A stretch of DNA of 64,000 nucleotides from Rhynchopus sp. YZ270_cl-10 (GCA_964035575.1 OZ037842.1:124001-188000); one strand, 5' to 3'. Counted from the stretch's first letter, positions 33,077 through 45,524 are shown. The notes: generated by a model from the letters alone, not told the origin. Made by a program: numbers and translations.

Positions 33077-34308
33077 GTGTTTAGCTTAGAGAAAGGGGGG
33101 AGGGGAGGAAGGGGAAAAAGAAAGGGATGAAAAAATCGTGGAAAAGATGGGTGAGAAAAACAGCGGATCTCCCACCCCCCGCAACTCGAGGAAAAGGGTG
33201 CAGCATATCATGACAAAAGGATAGGGGTGTGCTTTTGTAGTATGGCCTGTCACCTTTTGCCGTAAGAGAGGGGGAGGTGAGGTTGAGCTGTATACAGAAA
33301 CCCACATCCCTCGTTGTTTTTTTTGTTTTTTTTTTTTTGTTTTTTTGTTGTTTTTTTTTTTGTCGACAATCACCTCAGTACCCACCTTAGTGGTCTATAC
33401 TCAATGGGGTGGGGGGGTTAAAAACACATTTTGTATTTTTTGGTTTATTTGCACTGTGATATTATTTTTTGTTTTTTGTTTTTTTTGAAAGCTTAGTTAT
33501 GAAGTGCAAGCACCCGAAGCTGTTCGGCACTAAAATGTTATTCCGCTTTTCGCAGTACACCTGAAGACTAAGAATATCACGGACACACTTTTATATTCTT
33601 TTTATCATACACGCATAGGGTTTGGCTCCGTGAAGCCAGAGATGACAGCCACGTTGATCTACTGTAGGACATCTCTCTTGTGCACAAAAAATAAATAAAT
33701 AGGTGTCAGTTGAGTTACAGTTGAATTCAATCATTTCAACACAATATCCTTACATTGACACTAATGTTTGTATTGATATTGTGGAATCTGGCTCAACAGT
33801 GTAGCGTTTCCATTTTTTTTTTTTTTGAATCTGGCCTAATTTAGCCAGCCTAGCGGAGGGGCATAAAAACCTTTTGGGGAACAAAAAAATTCCTCATTTT
33901 TTGTGGCAAAAAAGAAATACGACACAGCAACCTCGTCCCGAAGGGAACGTCTGGCCCATTTTTTTTCTAGGTGACCTCCTCCCTTCTTTGATACCACGTA
34001 ACTCTGCGGTAGAAAGAAAGGGAAACGGTTATTTAGAGAAAATAAGGGGTTGAAATAGGGGTGCGTTTGGTGGTGATATATGCCCGGATCGTTCAAGAAA
34101 AAGTGGGTAAGATGATACTGTACTTAGCAGTGTAGTCACCTCAACGATCGAAGGAAAATGAGACATTTTTGAGGAAAAAAAAAGTTGTCTTTAAAAAAAA
34201 AAAGGGGCCTCTGACTTTTTGTCCACTCTTCATCAGAAGTACACAAAGCACAGAATTGATGAGAGCAGGGTTGGTCAAAGAAAAATAAAAAGGGGAAAAA
34301 AAAACTTA
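32828..34308. other. Gene-free intergenic DNA
   Basis: Contains a truncated copy (32976-33034) of the 160-bp insertion at 8549, a 37-T run (33039-33075), T-rich tracts (33316-33362), and a short AGAGATG/CATCTCT hairpin near 33638-33675. No ORF with family resemblance. Confidence 0.5.
34110..34141 (-). ncRNA. CACGAGAGG-family hairpin with exchanged upper stem
   Basis: The outer stem AGGUGA/UCAUCU is kept. The upper stem is ACUG/CAGU with loop CUAAGUA instead of UAAGC/GCUUA with ACGAGAG, so pairing is conserved while sequence changed. Confidence 0.5.
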
Positions 34309-34492
34309 AAGGGGGGGTCCAAATAACTATATTATTCGGTAACTTTGAAAAGCCAAAATCGCGGCAAAAAAAAAAAGTTATTTGGAATTTTGGTGTGGCC
34401 CGCCCCTCGATTTAACCCACTTTTGGGCCATTCTTGGGCCATTCTTGAGCCGTGTTTTTTTAGGTGTATTTTTTAATTTTTTTGCCCTTTAC

Positions 34493-34917
34493 ACACAGTA
34501 TACACAGTATACACAGTATACACAGTATACACAGTATACACAGTATACACAGTATACACAGTATACACAGTATACACAGTATACACAGTATACACAGTAT
34601 ACACAGTATACACAGTATACACAGTATACACAGTATACACAGTATACACAGTATACACAGTATACACAGTATACACAGTATACACAGTATACACAGTATA
34701 CACAGTATACACAGTATACACAGTATACACAGTATACACAGTATACACAGTATACACAGTATACACAGTATACACAGTATACACAGTATACACAGTATAC
34801 ACAGTATACACAGTATACACAGTATACACAGTATACACAGTATACACAGTATACACAGTATACACAGTATACACAGTATACACAGTATACACAGTATACA
34901 CAGTATACAGTATACAC
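34493..34917. repeat. (TATACACAG)n minisatellite
   Basis: About 46 units of 9 bp, same unit as at 15723 and 17094 but without the constant module in front. Confidence 0.95.
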
Positions 34918-34930
34918 GGGGGATTGGGAG

Positions 34931-35306
34931 TACAGTACAGTACAGTACAGTACAGTACAGTACAGTACAGTACAGTACAGTACAGTACAGTACAGTACAG
35001 TACAGTACAGTACAGTACAGTACAGTACAGTACAGTACAGTACAGTACAGTACAGTACAGTACAGTACAGTACAGTACAGTACAGTACAGTACAGTACAG
35101 TACAGTACAGTACAGTACAGTACAGTACAGTACAGTACAGTACAGTACAGTACAGTACAGTACAGTACAGTACAGTACAGTACAGTACAGTACAGTACAG
35201 TACAGTACAGTACAGTACAGTACAGTACAGTACAGTACAGTACAGTACAGTACAGTACAGTACAGTACAGTACAGTACAGTACAGTACAGTACAGTACAG
35301 TACAGT
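34931..35306. repeat. (CAGTA)n microsatellite
   Basis: About 75 perfect 5-bp units, starting 14 bp after the 9-bp array ends. Confidence 0.95.
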
Positions 35307-36536
35307 GGGGGATTATTAAAGTGAAGTCGGCTAGGGAATTGTTGGTTCTCTCTTGGGGAGTAGTGGGTGTGGGCGGTGACGTTTCCGTTCTGGTCGGAAG
35401 GGAGATTGTTCAGTGCTTGGACCGGGATTTCTGCTTATTTTTGGTTGCTTGTATCTTGTCATGTTATTGAGCTCTTGAAGGCTTCTTTGGTAACGGTGTG
35501 GAGATCTCACATTATCGGTCCCTCACGGTTTTTGGCTTCCCGAATATCGGGAATAAAGTGACCAGCTGGACCAACTGTGGCACAGCAGTTAACAGGCTCA
35601 ACCCGATTATTCTGCCAGGGCACGCCATGTGCCCCCCCGAGGTGAACTGTCTGGCTCCTTGAAGCCAAGGAGGACTCAAGGTCAATCGGTTTCCCCCTTA
35701 GGGTATCCCTTCCCAGAAAACCCCGATTTTAGCCACCGTGTTGTGAATTATTCCTAACCGAAAGGTTCGGACCACCCCAAATTTCCCCTCCAGTCACTAT
35801 GCAGAGGTGCCTCCGGGTCAGACCTAGCGTGAAAACCACCCTAAAAAAAACACCGGGTAACAAATTAAAAAAGGGACCCCCCCTCGATTTAACCCACTTT
35901 TGGGCCATTCTTGGGCCATTCTTGAGACACGCAAAACCAGAAATCGGGCCACACCATGGAACCTAAGTTATTTGGGGGTAAACTTATTTGGGCACTGAAA
36001 ACAGGGTTTTTTCTCGTTGCCAACTTGGTGAAGCTTTTAGACACCGGTATTTGCATTTTTGGAATCTGTCCGGCCAGTGGTGGGGTCAATTTGCCAAAAT
36101 GGACAAGTTCTCGTTTTTGATCAATTTCCTCATAGTACACAGTAGCAGGACAGCACCAGAGGTCGGGGGTTGGGGGTACAAAAGTCGGGAGTCGGCGGGA
36201 GGGTCAACTCTTATTTTCTGTTTTCCTGTTTTGTAGTTTGGTAAAGACCCCAGAAGACCCGACCGCCCGAATGATGATGCTGCTTTAAATCTGTTTCGCC
36301 CCAGACTTCCTTCTCCAGCGTGGCTGCCGCCTAGATGATTATATCTGTGGTGTAAAAAACTAGCTTTTTACACCGTACCATAAAATTTTTTCGCCTGCGG
36401 CGCCATTTTATATAGTACACTATCAGTTTGGGGGAAACTTTTGAAAAATAAAAAAGGAGGTGAGAGGGGGCGAAGTTATTCGGTAACTTTTTCGGCACCC
36501 AAAATCTGAGGGAAAAAAAAGTTATTTGGGGAAATT

Positions 36537-36972
36537 GGTGCTTCCCGGGGGGTATGCATTTCACAAATTTTCAATTCAATTCACAACTTTTCACCACCCT
36601 TTTTTTCTTCGTTGGTGAAGCTTTTAAATGCCGGCATTTGCATTTCCGGAATCCGTCCGGCCAGTGGTGGGGTCAATTTGCCGAAATGGACAAGTTCTCG
36701 TCATTTCCGCACAGTGCACAGTACACAGGTACACAGGTACACCACATCACGTTCTATCTTGTGAATCCCAGCATACCCCTCAATGGGTGGGTCACCACCC
36801 AACCCAAAAAAAACCCCCCCAAAAAAAAAAAATCAATTCACAACTTTTCACAATTTTTCACCATTTTTCACCAGCCTTCACAATTTTATAGCGGTTTTCG
36901 AGTTGTGAAAACTTGTGAAAACTTGTCACATTTTGTGAAAATTTGTGAAATGCATACCCCCCGGGAAGCACC
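36537..36972. mobile_element. 436-bp TIR element (GGTGCTTCCCGGGGGGTATG ends)
   Basis: Inverted arms of about 36 bp begin GGTGCTTCCCGGGGGGTATG and continue into CATTTCACAAATTTTC. TTTTCACAA subrepeats occur on both sides. The constant module (36607-36700) and a short ACACAGGT array lie inside. Confidence 0.8.
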
Positions 36973-37051
36973 AGAAATAGCTATTATTTGGGAACTTATT
37001 TGGGCCCCCCCTTTATCATAAAAGGGGGTTTGATACAAGCGCTAACTACAG

Positions 37052-37376
37052 TGAGTCGCAATATTATGGGTGGATTAGGTGGATATTGGGTCCACCTATA
37101 ATTAGACATACCCGGAATAAAGCTCCTTTCCCCCCCCCTCCTCTTCCACTGTAACAAGGATGTCCTCGTTTGTATTTTTTTTTGTAAAAAAGCAAAAAAA
37201 AAATTTTTTTTGCGATGCCTTAAATGCCTCATGCATTGTTGTTGTGGTTGCATCTGGAAGGGGAAAAAAAGAGGAGGGAAAATAACTATTATCCCGGGTG
37301 TGTTTCATTACTAGGTGACTTAATTATGGATATTGGGTACACCCATAATTAGACACCCCCCTACTATTGCGACTCA
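37052..37376. mobile_element. Probable 325-bp TIR element (TGAGTCGCAATA ends)
   Basis: TGAGTCGCAATA and TATTGCGACTCA at the ends. GGATATTGGGT and ATAATTAGACA occur as direct repeats near both ends. No clear target duplication. Confidence 0.55.
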
Positions 37377-38917
37377 TTTGTAATATTGCTTGCGCACTTC
37401 TTTGTATTTCTTTATTTGCTTTGATCTATTGGGAAGGACGCTCACTCTCCACACACCGCCTTTACGCTGAAGGGTGGGCTAAGTGCACGATTCATCTTTT
37501 ACTTAAAAGATATAGACGCTGATCATCTTCAAAAACCTCTTGAAAGAAGCGTTAATGTTTTTAGCATTTCCCCCCTAGACATACGTAGGCGAATACATAT
37601 TACTCTTATCGTCGCTTTACTTATCCAATGATGGGGAGACGGCACCTGCCAATTTATTGGTCTGGCCCTCTGGGTCTTTAGGTTTTCCGATTCCAGCGAC
37701 AAACTAGCATTAGCTTCACCCTATATTCGGATCCGAATGTAGGGCGAATACGAAATTCGCCTTCTAGGCATGCCTAGTGGGGGTATTGCGATTATATCAT
37801 CCATTGCCCATCATAATACATAATGCACATCACAATACAGCACCACTATATCCCCCCATTCGAACTACTAGGTAGGCGATTTTTTTTGGGCTGACTGAAA
37901 GTATTTCAACATAATATGATGCCATCAATAAATTGGTAGCATAGGTATAGGGATCAAAAAAATGTTCCCAACTTTCTTGGAAAAAAGGAAAAAAAATTCG
38001 GGTGGTTTATATGGGAGGGGGGTACTCACCCCTCCAATGTGTGTCACGACAATTGTCGAAAAGAAAGAAAAAAAAAAAAAAGGATTTGTTCTGTTCAACA
38101 AGAATCAAACAGAGACACACAGGTTTGGGTTGGGGGGGGGGTGGGGGTAGGTGAGGGGTTACTACTGACGCTAATGACGGCTGGATTTCTGAGGAATGAG
38201 ATCAGAATATATCGGGTATATTGGAGTGGCTGAATGGGGAGGCGATTTGCACTTCTTGCGCACTTTTTTTTTTCACCCTACACCAAATTTCGAGGGTTGA
38301 TTCGCACTTCTTGCGCACCCCATTCAGCCACATCAAAAGCTGCATTTTTGATAGATTTTTCATTTTTTTTTTTTTGGTAAAAATCCATCAAAAAAAACAC
38401 ACAATACAATACTGACCACTCCGTAGCTGAGAACGGGGTAAGGGGTTTTTTGGCAGGGAGATAACAAAATAGTTTGTTTGAATAGAGAGACTGCTATCAC
38501 AAGATAATAGCCCAACAATTTTTTTTCTTCACAGGATAGGTAACAAACCGTACACGATGTCGCAAGGCACACTCATTCATCAAAAATATTCTTTTTTTCA
38601 TACGCAAAAAGGGGGGGGGTGGATAAGGTCATAGAAAAGAGTGTTAATATCATACTCAATCACAAAAAAATTTATTGGTGCTCCGGGAGGGTCGATATTG
38701 ACACGTCGCTGACAGGTCGTTGACCGACTTCCGAAAGCACCATTTTTTTGTACGTTTTTTTCCCTTTCAATAAAAGAAGGCTGTAGCATAAAAGCGAAAA
38801 GCCACATGCACATTTAAGAATGTGCACCCTTTCTGATTCTGGAGGAAGAAAAAAAAATAAACATCGTTTTAAATTCGTTGTGCACTGTCGTGGAACTGTA
38901 TGACAGTCTTGTCATAA
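37377..38917. other. Gene-free intergenic DNA with small repeats
   Basis: Includes a TTCGGATCCGAA palindrome (about 37726) and a GTATTTCAACATAATATG/GCATAGGTATAGGGATCA repeat (37907-37965), seen again at 49394 and 50150. It also holds a TIR hairpin element 38226-38332 (GTGGCTGAATGGGG ends) and a 67-bp element at 38676-38742. No gene recognised. Confidence 0.5.
38676..38742. mobile_element. 67-bp TGGTGCTCCGG...AAGCACCA element, copy 1
   Basis: Short inverted ends TGGTGCT/AGCACCA. A 69-bp twin lies at 58492-58560. Similarity continues beyond the right end through a T-tract into AAGGCTG, so the true repeat may be about 100 bp. Confidence 0.65.
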
Positions 38918-39915
38918 TATGCATATGAACTTACGACAAAAAAAAAATCCCAAAAAAAAAAATAGTTGTCGTCTTATCGTCGTATCACGAGTAAGATCTT
39001 ACTCATGTGCATGTTTTTTTTTTTTTTTTTACTAGTAATTTTTTGCTCGAAAACAATGGCATTTGCATTTCCTGGGTCCGCCCGTTCTGTGATGGGGTCG
39101 ATTTGCCGAAATGGACGAGTTTTTATAACTTTTGGCGTGTTGCATAACCGATTCCCCGTGTTTCTACTGTGTTTCTACCAGTTGTCACACGCGCTGGAAA
39201 ATTTTTTTTTGTTGGTGAAGCTTTTAAACGCCGGCATTTGCATTTCCGGAATCCGTCTGGCCAGTGGTGGGGTCAATTTGCAGAAATGGACGAGTTCTCG
39301 TTTTTGGTCAATTTCCGCACAGTACAGTACAGTACAGTACAGTACAGTACAGTACAGTACAGTACAGTACAGTACAGTACAGTACAGTACAGTACAGTAC
39401 AGTACAGTACAGTACAGTACAGTACAGTACAGTACAGTACAGTACAATACAGTACAGTACAGTACAGTACAGTACAGTACAGTACAGTACAGTACAGTAC
39501 AGTACAGTACAGTACAGTACAGTACAGTACAGTACAGTACAGTACAGTACAGTACAGTACAGTACAGTACAGTACAGTACAGTACAGTACAGTACAGTAC
39601 AGTACAGTACAGTACAGTACAGTACAGTACAGTACAGTACAGTACAGTACAGTACAGTACAGTACAGTACAGTACAGTACAGCTGGCCAAAAAAAATGTC
39701 GAAAACCACTTTTTTTGTCAGTTTCGTGACATCCCAGCCAGTTGCGGCCCCAGTCTGTCAAATCTGTACCTCTGTATGCCTACAACATAGAGAAGCCCCT
39801 GGTAAAAAAAAAAAAAAAACAAAACGCACATGAGTAAGATCTTACCGAGAGTAAGATCTTAAGACTTTCCAAAAAACCCTGTTTTTTTGGTGTAAGATCT
39901 TATGCATATTATGTC
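38918..39915. mobile_element. 1-kb TIR element carrying a (CAGTA)n array
   Basis: Ends CATAATATGCATA and complement, with TCTTG near both borders, and GAGTAAGATCTTAC repeats subterminally (38990-39010, 39833-39900). Inside are two constant-module copies and the array at 39319-39682. Confidence 0.65.
39319..39682. repeat. (CAGTA)n microsatellite after the constant module
   Basis: About 73 five-bp units with one G-to-A variant near 39446. It starts directly after the module's CAATTTCCGCA. Confidence 0.95.
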
Positions 39916-39949
39916 TTGCAACTTTGCACATTTTTTTCCAATCTTTTTA

Positions 39950-41570
39950 CACGGCATCCATAAGCCCTTACCAGGACCTACCCTCCGGAGGAAAAAATAC
40001 CACCTCCCACCTCTTACATTAAGCCCTTAATTTTAAGGCACTCTAAAATTAAGGGCTTAATTTAAGGGCTTAGTTTCTTACTAAGGGCTTACTAAGGGCT
40101 TAGTAAGAAATTAAGGGCTTAATTTAAGGGCTTACAAAGAGCTTACCAAGAGTGTAGACCATTAGGGGTAGCTTTGGACCTCAGCAAAATTAAATACGAT
40201 AATTGGTGTGGCTGACGACCCCAAAATAGCAGAAAATAGCACTTTGGGGGGTTTTTTTTTGGGTTTGGTGGCTGGGTGGTGGTGTGGCTCATGATGTACG
40301 AGGGAAGGAAACTTGGCCAGCCCGCAAACCATTCATGTGCCAAAAGGCAACAAAACCCTACAAGGAGTACACAGTACACAGTACACAGTACACAGTACAC
40401 AGTACACAGTACACAGTACACAGTACACAGTACACAGTACACAGTACACAGTACACAGTACACAGTACACAGTACACAGTACACAGTACACAGTACACAG
40501 TACACAGTACACAGTACACAGTACACAGTACACAGTACACAGTACACAGTACACAGTACACAGTACACAGTACACAGTACACAGTACACAGTACACAGTA
40601 CACAGTACACAGTACACAGTACACAGTACACAGTACACAGTACACAGTACACAGTACACAGTACACAGTACACAGTACACAGTACACAGTACACAGTACA
40701 CAGTACACAGTACACAGTACACAGTACACAGTACACAGTACACAAAATCCAAAAATCACCTCGGTCCACATCCGCTGGGGTCCCGAGGTGGAAACATATG
40801 GTTTCACAGCTTTTGGGGGTCTAGCGTGGGTCCCACAGAAATGAAGTACAGATGCATTTTGCAACGGGTGTATGTGTGCCTCAACCGCTTCAAAGTACCC
40901 TTTTTTGTACCTGAAAATGACAACGTATCCTGTACCTAAGTGCAGTAAAGCCTTGCTTGCGTCCTCCTTCGTGGTTTTGGGTTCGCATGCGAGAATCATT
41001 CTCGCATTCTCGCATGTATTTCTCGCATCACGGAGAGAGGATTTTAGCGTTACGTGACCACGGAGAATCGTGCGAGAATTGTGCAAGAATTTTTCGCCAG
41101 ACCAAAACAGTCCGAGAATGCGACTCGTATCGAGTTTGTGACTACATCGGCCAAAATTCGTCCAAAACTCGCCCAAATTCAGGCGTAAATGATCCCATGG
41201 ATCCCGGGATCCCTGCAGGATCCCGGGACAAGATGCACTACAATATGGCAGGCCAATGAAATTTCCCTCATATTTTCGCAGGTGCACTTTTCCCAAGGTA
41301 AAATCCCTACCAATAAAAAACTCGCTCTCCAAAAATGGGCGAGTTTTTTCTACTCGCCCGCACAGTATGCCTAGGGTAAGTGCACTCTTGGTAAGCTCTT
41401 TGTAAGCCCTTAAATTAAGCCCTTAATTTCTTACTAAGCCCTTAGTAAGCTCTTAGTAAGAAACTAAGCCCTTAAATTAAGCCCTTAATTTTAGCTGATG
41501 CCAAAATTAAGGGCTTAAAAAATTAAGAGGTGGAGCTCATATCCCTTAGTAAGGGCTTATGGATGCCGTG
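39950..41570. mobile_element. 1.6-kb long-TIR element with TTTTTA duplication
   Basis: Inverted arms of about 200 bp begin CACGGCATCCATAAGCCCTTA and are full of TTAAGGGCTTA subrepeats. TTTTTA occurs at 39944-39949 and 41571-41576. The interior has a 7-bp tandem array (40367-40744) and TCTCGCATTC-rich DNA (40980-41110). No transposase, so a foldback-type non-autonomous element. Confidence 0.85.
40367..40744. repeat. (ACACAGT)n microsatellite
   Basis: About 54 perfect 7-bp units. The unit is intermediate between the 5-bp CAGTA and 9-bp ACACAGTAT arrays. Confidence 0.95.
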
Positions 41571-42747
41571 TTTTTAGTCACGTTTTAGTAGTACGTTTTA
41601 TTGTTGTATTGACAATTGCCCGCCTGGTAGGGGTGGGGGGCTTTTTTATACTCAATTTCGCCCGAAGGCAGTACTCAAAAATTCTTCAAAAAAAAAACCT
41701 GGTATTTTTTTGGTCGGGTCATAACACATCCCACTGGGGGAGAAGGGAGGGAGAGAACTGGTAAATGCCGTTTTTGCCACACTTCCGTTTTTGCAAAAAC
41801 AAAAAAACGACATATTTTTGAGAGAGAAAAAAAAATCAATTCGATTATCCTGTGTGCCTTACAACGTTACATAAAAAAAACTCGAAAGGTGAATGCATGA
41901 CTTGTGCACGCACACCAAAAATAAAGAGTTGTACGAATGACACTCGCGTTTAGTATCATTTTACAATCATATGACCTATTAAAACGTCCACACGATACCA
42001 ACGTACTGGAATAAAGCAGTGCTGGTAGATGGCTTTTTTGTTTCATTTTTTTATTTTTTTATTTTTTGTGTTGACAATTGCCTAAGTGCCCACCTTTATG
42101 GGCACCAAGCGTTTGTCAACACAACAAACAATCTTTTAATCTGTAACTGTCAGACAGCCTATAAAAGTGGAGGGAGGGTATCACATCTCAGATATTGCAA
42201 AACCCCCGTGAGATGCTTGCATCCTGTGGCCCTCTGTGCCAAACTGGTAAAAGCACAGCCAAGGTTTAAAGAAAACCAAAAGAACATACACCAGTTGGCT
42301 CAAAAAAAGAAAGTAAAGTGTAATGGTGCAAAACGTCAAGGACGCAAATTACCACACAAAAAAAAATGGGGGTGGGAAGAGAAGAGGGGCAGAACGTTTT
42401 GCAGGGTAATCTAAAAAAAGACCACCAAGAAACCACACAAAAAAGCTGTTGTCAGACAAAGAGAAGAGAAAAAAAAACAGCGGACGATAACTAAATAATG
42501 TGCACTCTGCGGCGGGGAGGAAGAGAGAAAGGGGGACCTTTTTTGAAGAAAGAAAAATTTTGCGGATCCACAAAATTATGTGTAAAACACTATACACCAA
42601 GGTGTGTTATTGAAGGTATTTTTATTTCATTTAGTGACCTCGCTACACTTGCGTCAAATGTCTTCGAAGCTGGGTTTTCGCAACTTGAAACCATCTGAGG
42701 TGAACGTCTATTCTATTGGTCCAATGGATCCACATTTGTTACTTTAA
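41571..42747. other. Gene-free DNA with two hairpins of the CACGAGAGG family
   Basis: 41888-41916 (GGUG/CACC outer, UGCGU/AUGCA inner) and 41936-41960 (AAUGAUACU/AGUGUCAUU, loop AAACGCG) fold like the intergenic family although their sequences differ. No gene recognised in the rest. Confidence 0.45.
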
Positions 42748-42977
42748 CCCTTTCAGGACATTGTCCCTTACGAATTTACAGTACTCCTAATATGTTTGGC
42801 ATCCAAAAAAAAGTCGCCAGATTACCCAAAAAAACCCTCAAATCCGCTTTATTTGGACGCCAAATTATTTTTGGAGTACTGTAAATGGTTTAAAAAAATA
42901 GAGGGCAGCTTATGAGGAAAATGTCGTTTTAAAAAAAAATTCACTTCGACGCGATCAAAGGTTCTGTCCTGAAAGGG
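42748..42977. mobile_element. 230-bp piggyBac-like MITE
   Basis: Ends CCCTTTCAGGACA/TGTCCTGAAAGGG. TTAA precedes the left end (42744-42747); the right border reads TTTTTAA. CCCTTT ends with TTAA targets are typical of piggyBac. A second inverted repeat, ATTTACAGTACTCC, lies inside (42774-42886). Confidence 0.55.
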
Positions 42978-43448
42978 TTTTTAAAAAAGAACATTTTTTT
43001 GAGTAACGTTACCTACAAGGAAGCTGTAATATGCCAAAAGGTATGCCGCATGCTTCCTCCTGTTTTGGATTGTTTTCTTTTCTTTTCTTTTCTTTTTGGG
43101 TTGTGTGTGGGGGAAGAGGGGAAATCTTGCTGAACTAAAAAAAAAGCAAAGAAGGGGCTAAAATGGCCCTAAAAAAGCTTTTCAAAAAATGCTATTTTTT
43201 TTTATTTTTTTTGATAAATTGTTGGAGTAGTGTAGTTGCTTCGGTTGTGTTGCCACAGTTGTGCAATCTCCACTGTTTTGATAAGATCGTGCTGTTAGTG
43301 GAAGAGTGTTGTTGTTGCCTATTTCTGCACAAACTCTAACTCTCCTTTGAAATATTTTTCTTTTATTTCATCAGATCTGATCCATTGGATTTCCCCTCAA
43401 ATAAAGGGACAAAAATGAAGCAAACTAAAACGCGCGCGGGACAAACAA

Positions 43449-43479
<31 letters not shown>

Positions 43480-45524
43480 GAAATAAAGTGTTGATATGAT
43501 GCACTAAGCTTCATAGGACTTAGTCACCACAACAAAAAAAAAAAGTGTGAACGCTGGAATTTGATGATGATGCCAGTTTGCACGTCTGTAAGATGCTTTG
43601 CTTCCCACAGGTGGCAAAGGCACACCGTAAAATTCTGTGCTGTGCAAAAAAAAAAGAAAAAAATGCAAAACTATTAGTGAAGTCTCGCTTTGAGACAATA
43701 CAATCACATTTTTTTGTTGTTGTGATCAAAAAAATAAATAAACAAAATAATAAAAGGTAGACTCAACGGATCGGCTTTTGACCTTCTTAGACTCTCATTT
43801 CTCTTTTTACAAAGCATCACAATGCGTGCAAAAAAAAGCACCTACGGAACGCGATATTTCGTCCAGAAAATTTTTCCAGAAGGTTCCATAAAAAGAACAA
43901 ATATTCCACTTTTTTTGGGGAGGGGTTTTGTGCATCGTTAATCCCACCAGGAGTTGGGTTATATACACAACGCCACCCTTTAGAGGCTAGGGTACAGACG
44001 GCACCACCTCAGCCCCTGAAGAGAGTCAGGGATAAGAGACATTGCGAACTCGATCCTGACACAACACACGCTGATTATTATTTTATTTTTTGATAAATTG
44101 TTGGAGTAGTGTAGTTGCCCTCGGTTGTGTTGCCACAGTTTTGTGCAATCTCAACTGTCGTTTTTTTTTTTGCTGTATTGATACACTCCAGAAAATTTGT
44201 GTACATCCAAGGATGCACTCCGCTACAGGGCTGTTCCTTATTCTCGTTTTTTCCCCCAAAAATCGCTGGTTTTATTCTCGTTTTTTTCCTTTTTTTTAAA
44301 AACCCGCAGAGGCAGGTTTTTCCTGCATTTTTGCCAGATTTGAGCCAATCCCGTTCTGTGGTGGGGGATATACGGAAAAATGGACAAAATTTTAGTGACT
44401 TAAATTTTCACAAAATATGAACCATACTCGTAAACAAGGGTCATTTTCAGTCTGAAAACCCAACTTCAGATAAAATTATGGTGCTTTCGACTGGGAAGGT
44501 GCGCCGCAGGCGCACGGTACCCAACTTTTGTCTTTTTTTCTTTTCCTTTTTCTCTGCTTTCTTTTGATTGCGCGAGCCGATTGCTCTCCACGGTGGGGTC
44601 ACATGTGTGTGCCAAAACACTCTAAAGTACCCTCACTATGAACTATGAGGTTCTCTGGTTTAGTCCGGTCTGCGAAAGAATTGCACCAAGCACGCGTGGT
44701 GCAAGAATTATCAGTAACCTCAGTACATTTACAAAAGAAACGGCGGTCATGGCACCCAAAGGTTCCTGGCGAAGCCACGGTACGCAACATTTCAAAAAAT
44801 GTTGCTCAAAATTGCATACTTTTACTGTCACACACAGAATAGCTACAACTACAGTGCACAGAATACTTTTTTTTGCTTATTTCGCACATTTGGAGCATGG
44901 GACCCCAACATTTTTTTCCTGGTCACTTTTTCCCAGACAGAAGGGCCTACATACCTTCCCCCTTAGGCGAAAAAAAAGTGCGGCACCACGAAAATTCCTT
45001 CGGTGCGGCATTTCCAAAATCTAAAATCCGCATTTTGGGAGGCATATATGGGGAAAAGCTTGCGCCGCAGGCGGATTTTTTTTTTTGGGGGGGGGATTTT
45101 TTTTTCCCCCCCCACCCGAAAACCTGATCTTTGGCTTGTTTGCATACCACCCCGACCAGTGGTGTACAAAATTTTGGCTCCTAACCTAGTAGAAGCAGGC
45201 TAAAACCCAACGAAGGAAAAAAAGAAAAAAAAAAAGGAAAAAAAAACTCAAAAATCAGAATCCCTTATTCTCATTCTCACTTAGGAACAGCCCTGCTCCG
45301 CTATATGTTTTTTTTTTTTTTTTTGGGTTTTGCCAGGGTTTCCGCGTTCTTCCGGTGTTTTCGAAGGGGGCGGACGAGTTTTTTTCCCCCCCCCAAAAAA
45401 ATTTTTTTTACTAGTGCTTAACACAATACAGGTCGAGCCCGGCGCGCTTCGCGCGCCGGGTCGGGGGCCTCCGGCGGAGTTGTCTCGCCTCACGGTCTTT
45501 CGTGAGACACAACAGGTGAGAAAC
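42978..45524. other. Gene-free repeat mosaic
   Basis: A family hairpin lies at 43498-43528 (CUAAG/CUUAG). A GATAAATTGTTGGAGTAGTG repeat occurs at about 43212-43290 and 44091-44165. A diverged constant module is at 44310-44395 and the GCGCACGGTACCCAAC repeat at 44500-44620. A GC-rich CCCGGCGCGC/GCGCGCCGGG hairpin sits near 45437-45460. No host gene recognised. Confidence 0.5.

Larger units (their letters stand above)
34309..37013. mobile_element. 2.7-kb composite TIR element carrying two tandem arrays
   Basis: Inverted ends AAGGGGGGG...CCAAATAA are flanked by TA (34307-34308, 37014-37015). Inside are a 45-bp exact direct repeat (34405-34449 and 35883-35927), two microsatellites, two constant-module copies and a nested element at 36537-36972. 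ATAACT/AGTTATTTGG motifs recur. No transposase is visible. Several events are layered here, so the outer limits are inference. Confidence 0.6.

Noticed and set aside
34405-35927. 45-bp direct repeats considered as LTRs
   Set aside because: Too short, no primer-binding site, polypurine tract or coding region between them; only microsatellites and unclassified DNA.
3700-40744. CRISPR-like arrays
   Set aside because: All tandem arrays have units of 5-9 bp without spacers; the genome is eukaryotic.
43960-44070. tRNA-like or SINE head near GCGAACTCGATCC
   Set aside because: No A box at proper spacing and no cloverleaf could be drawn.
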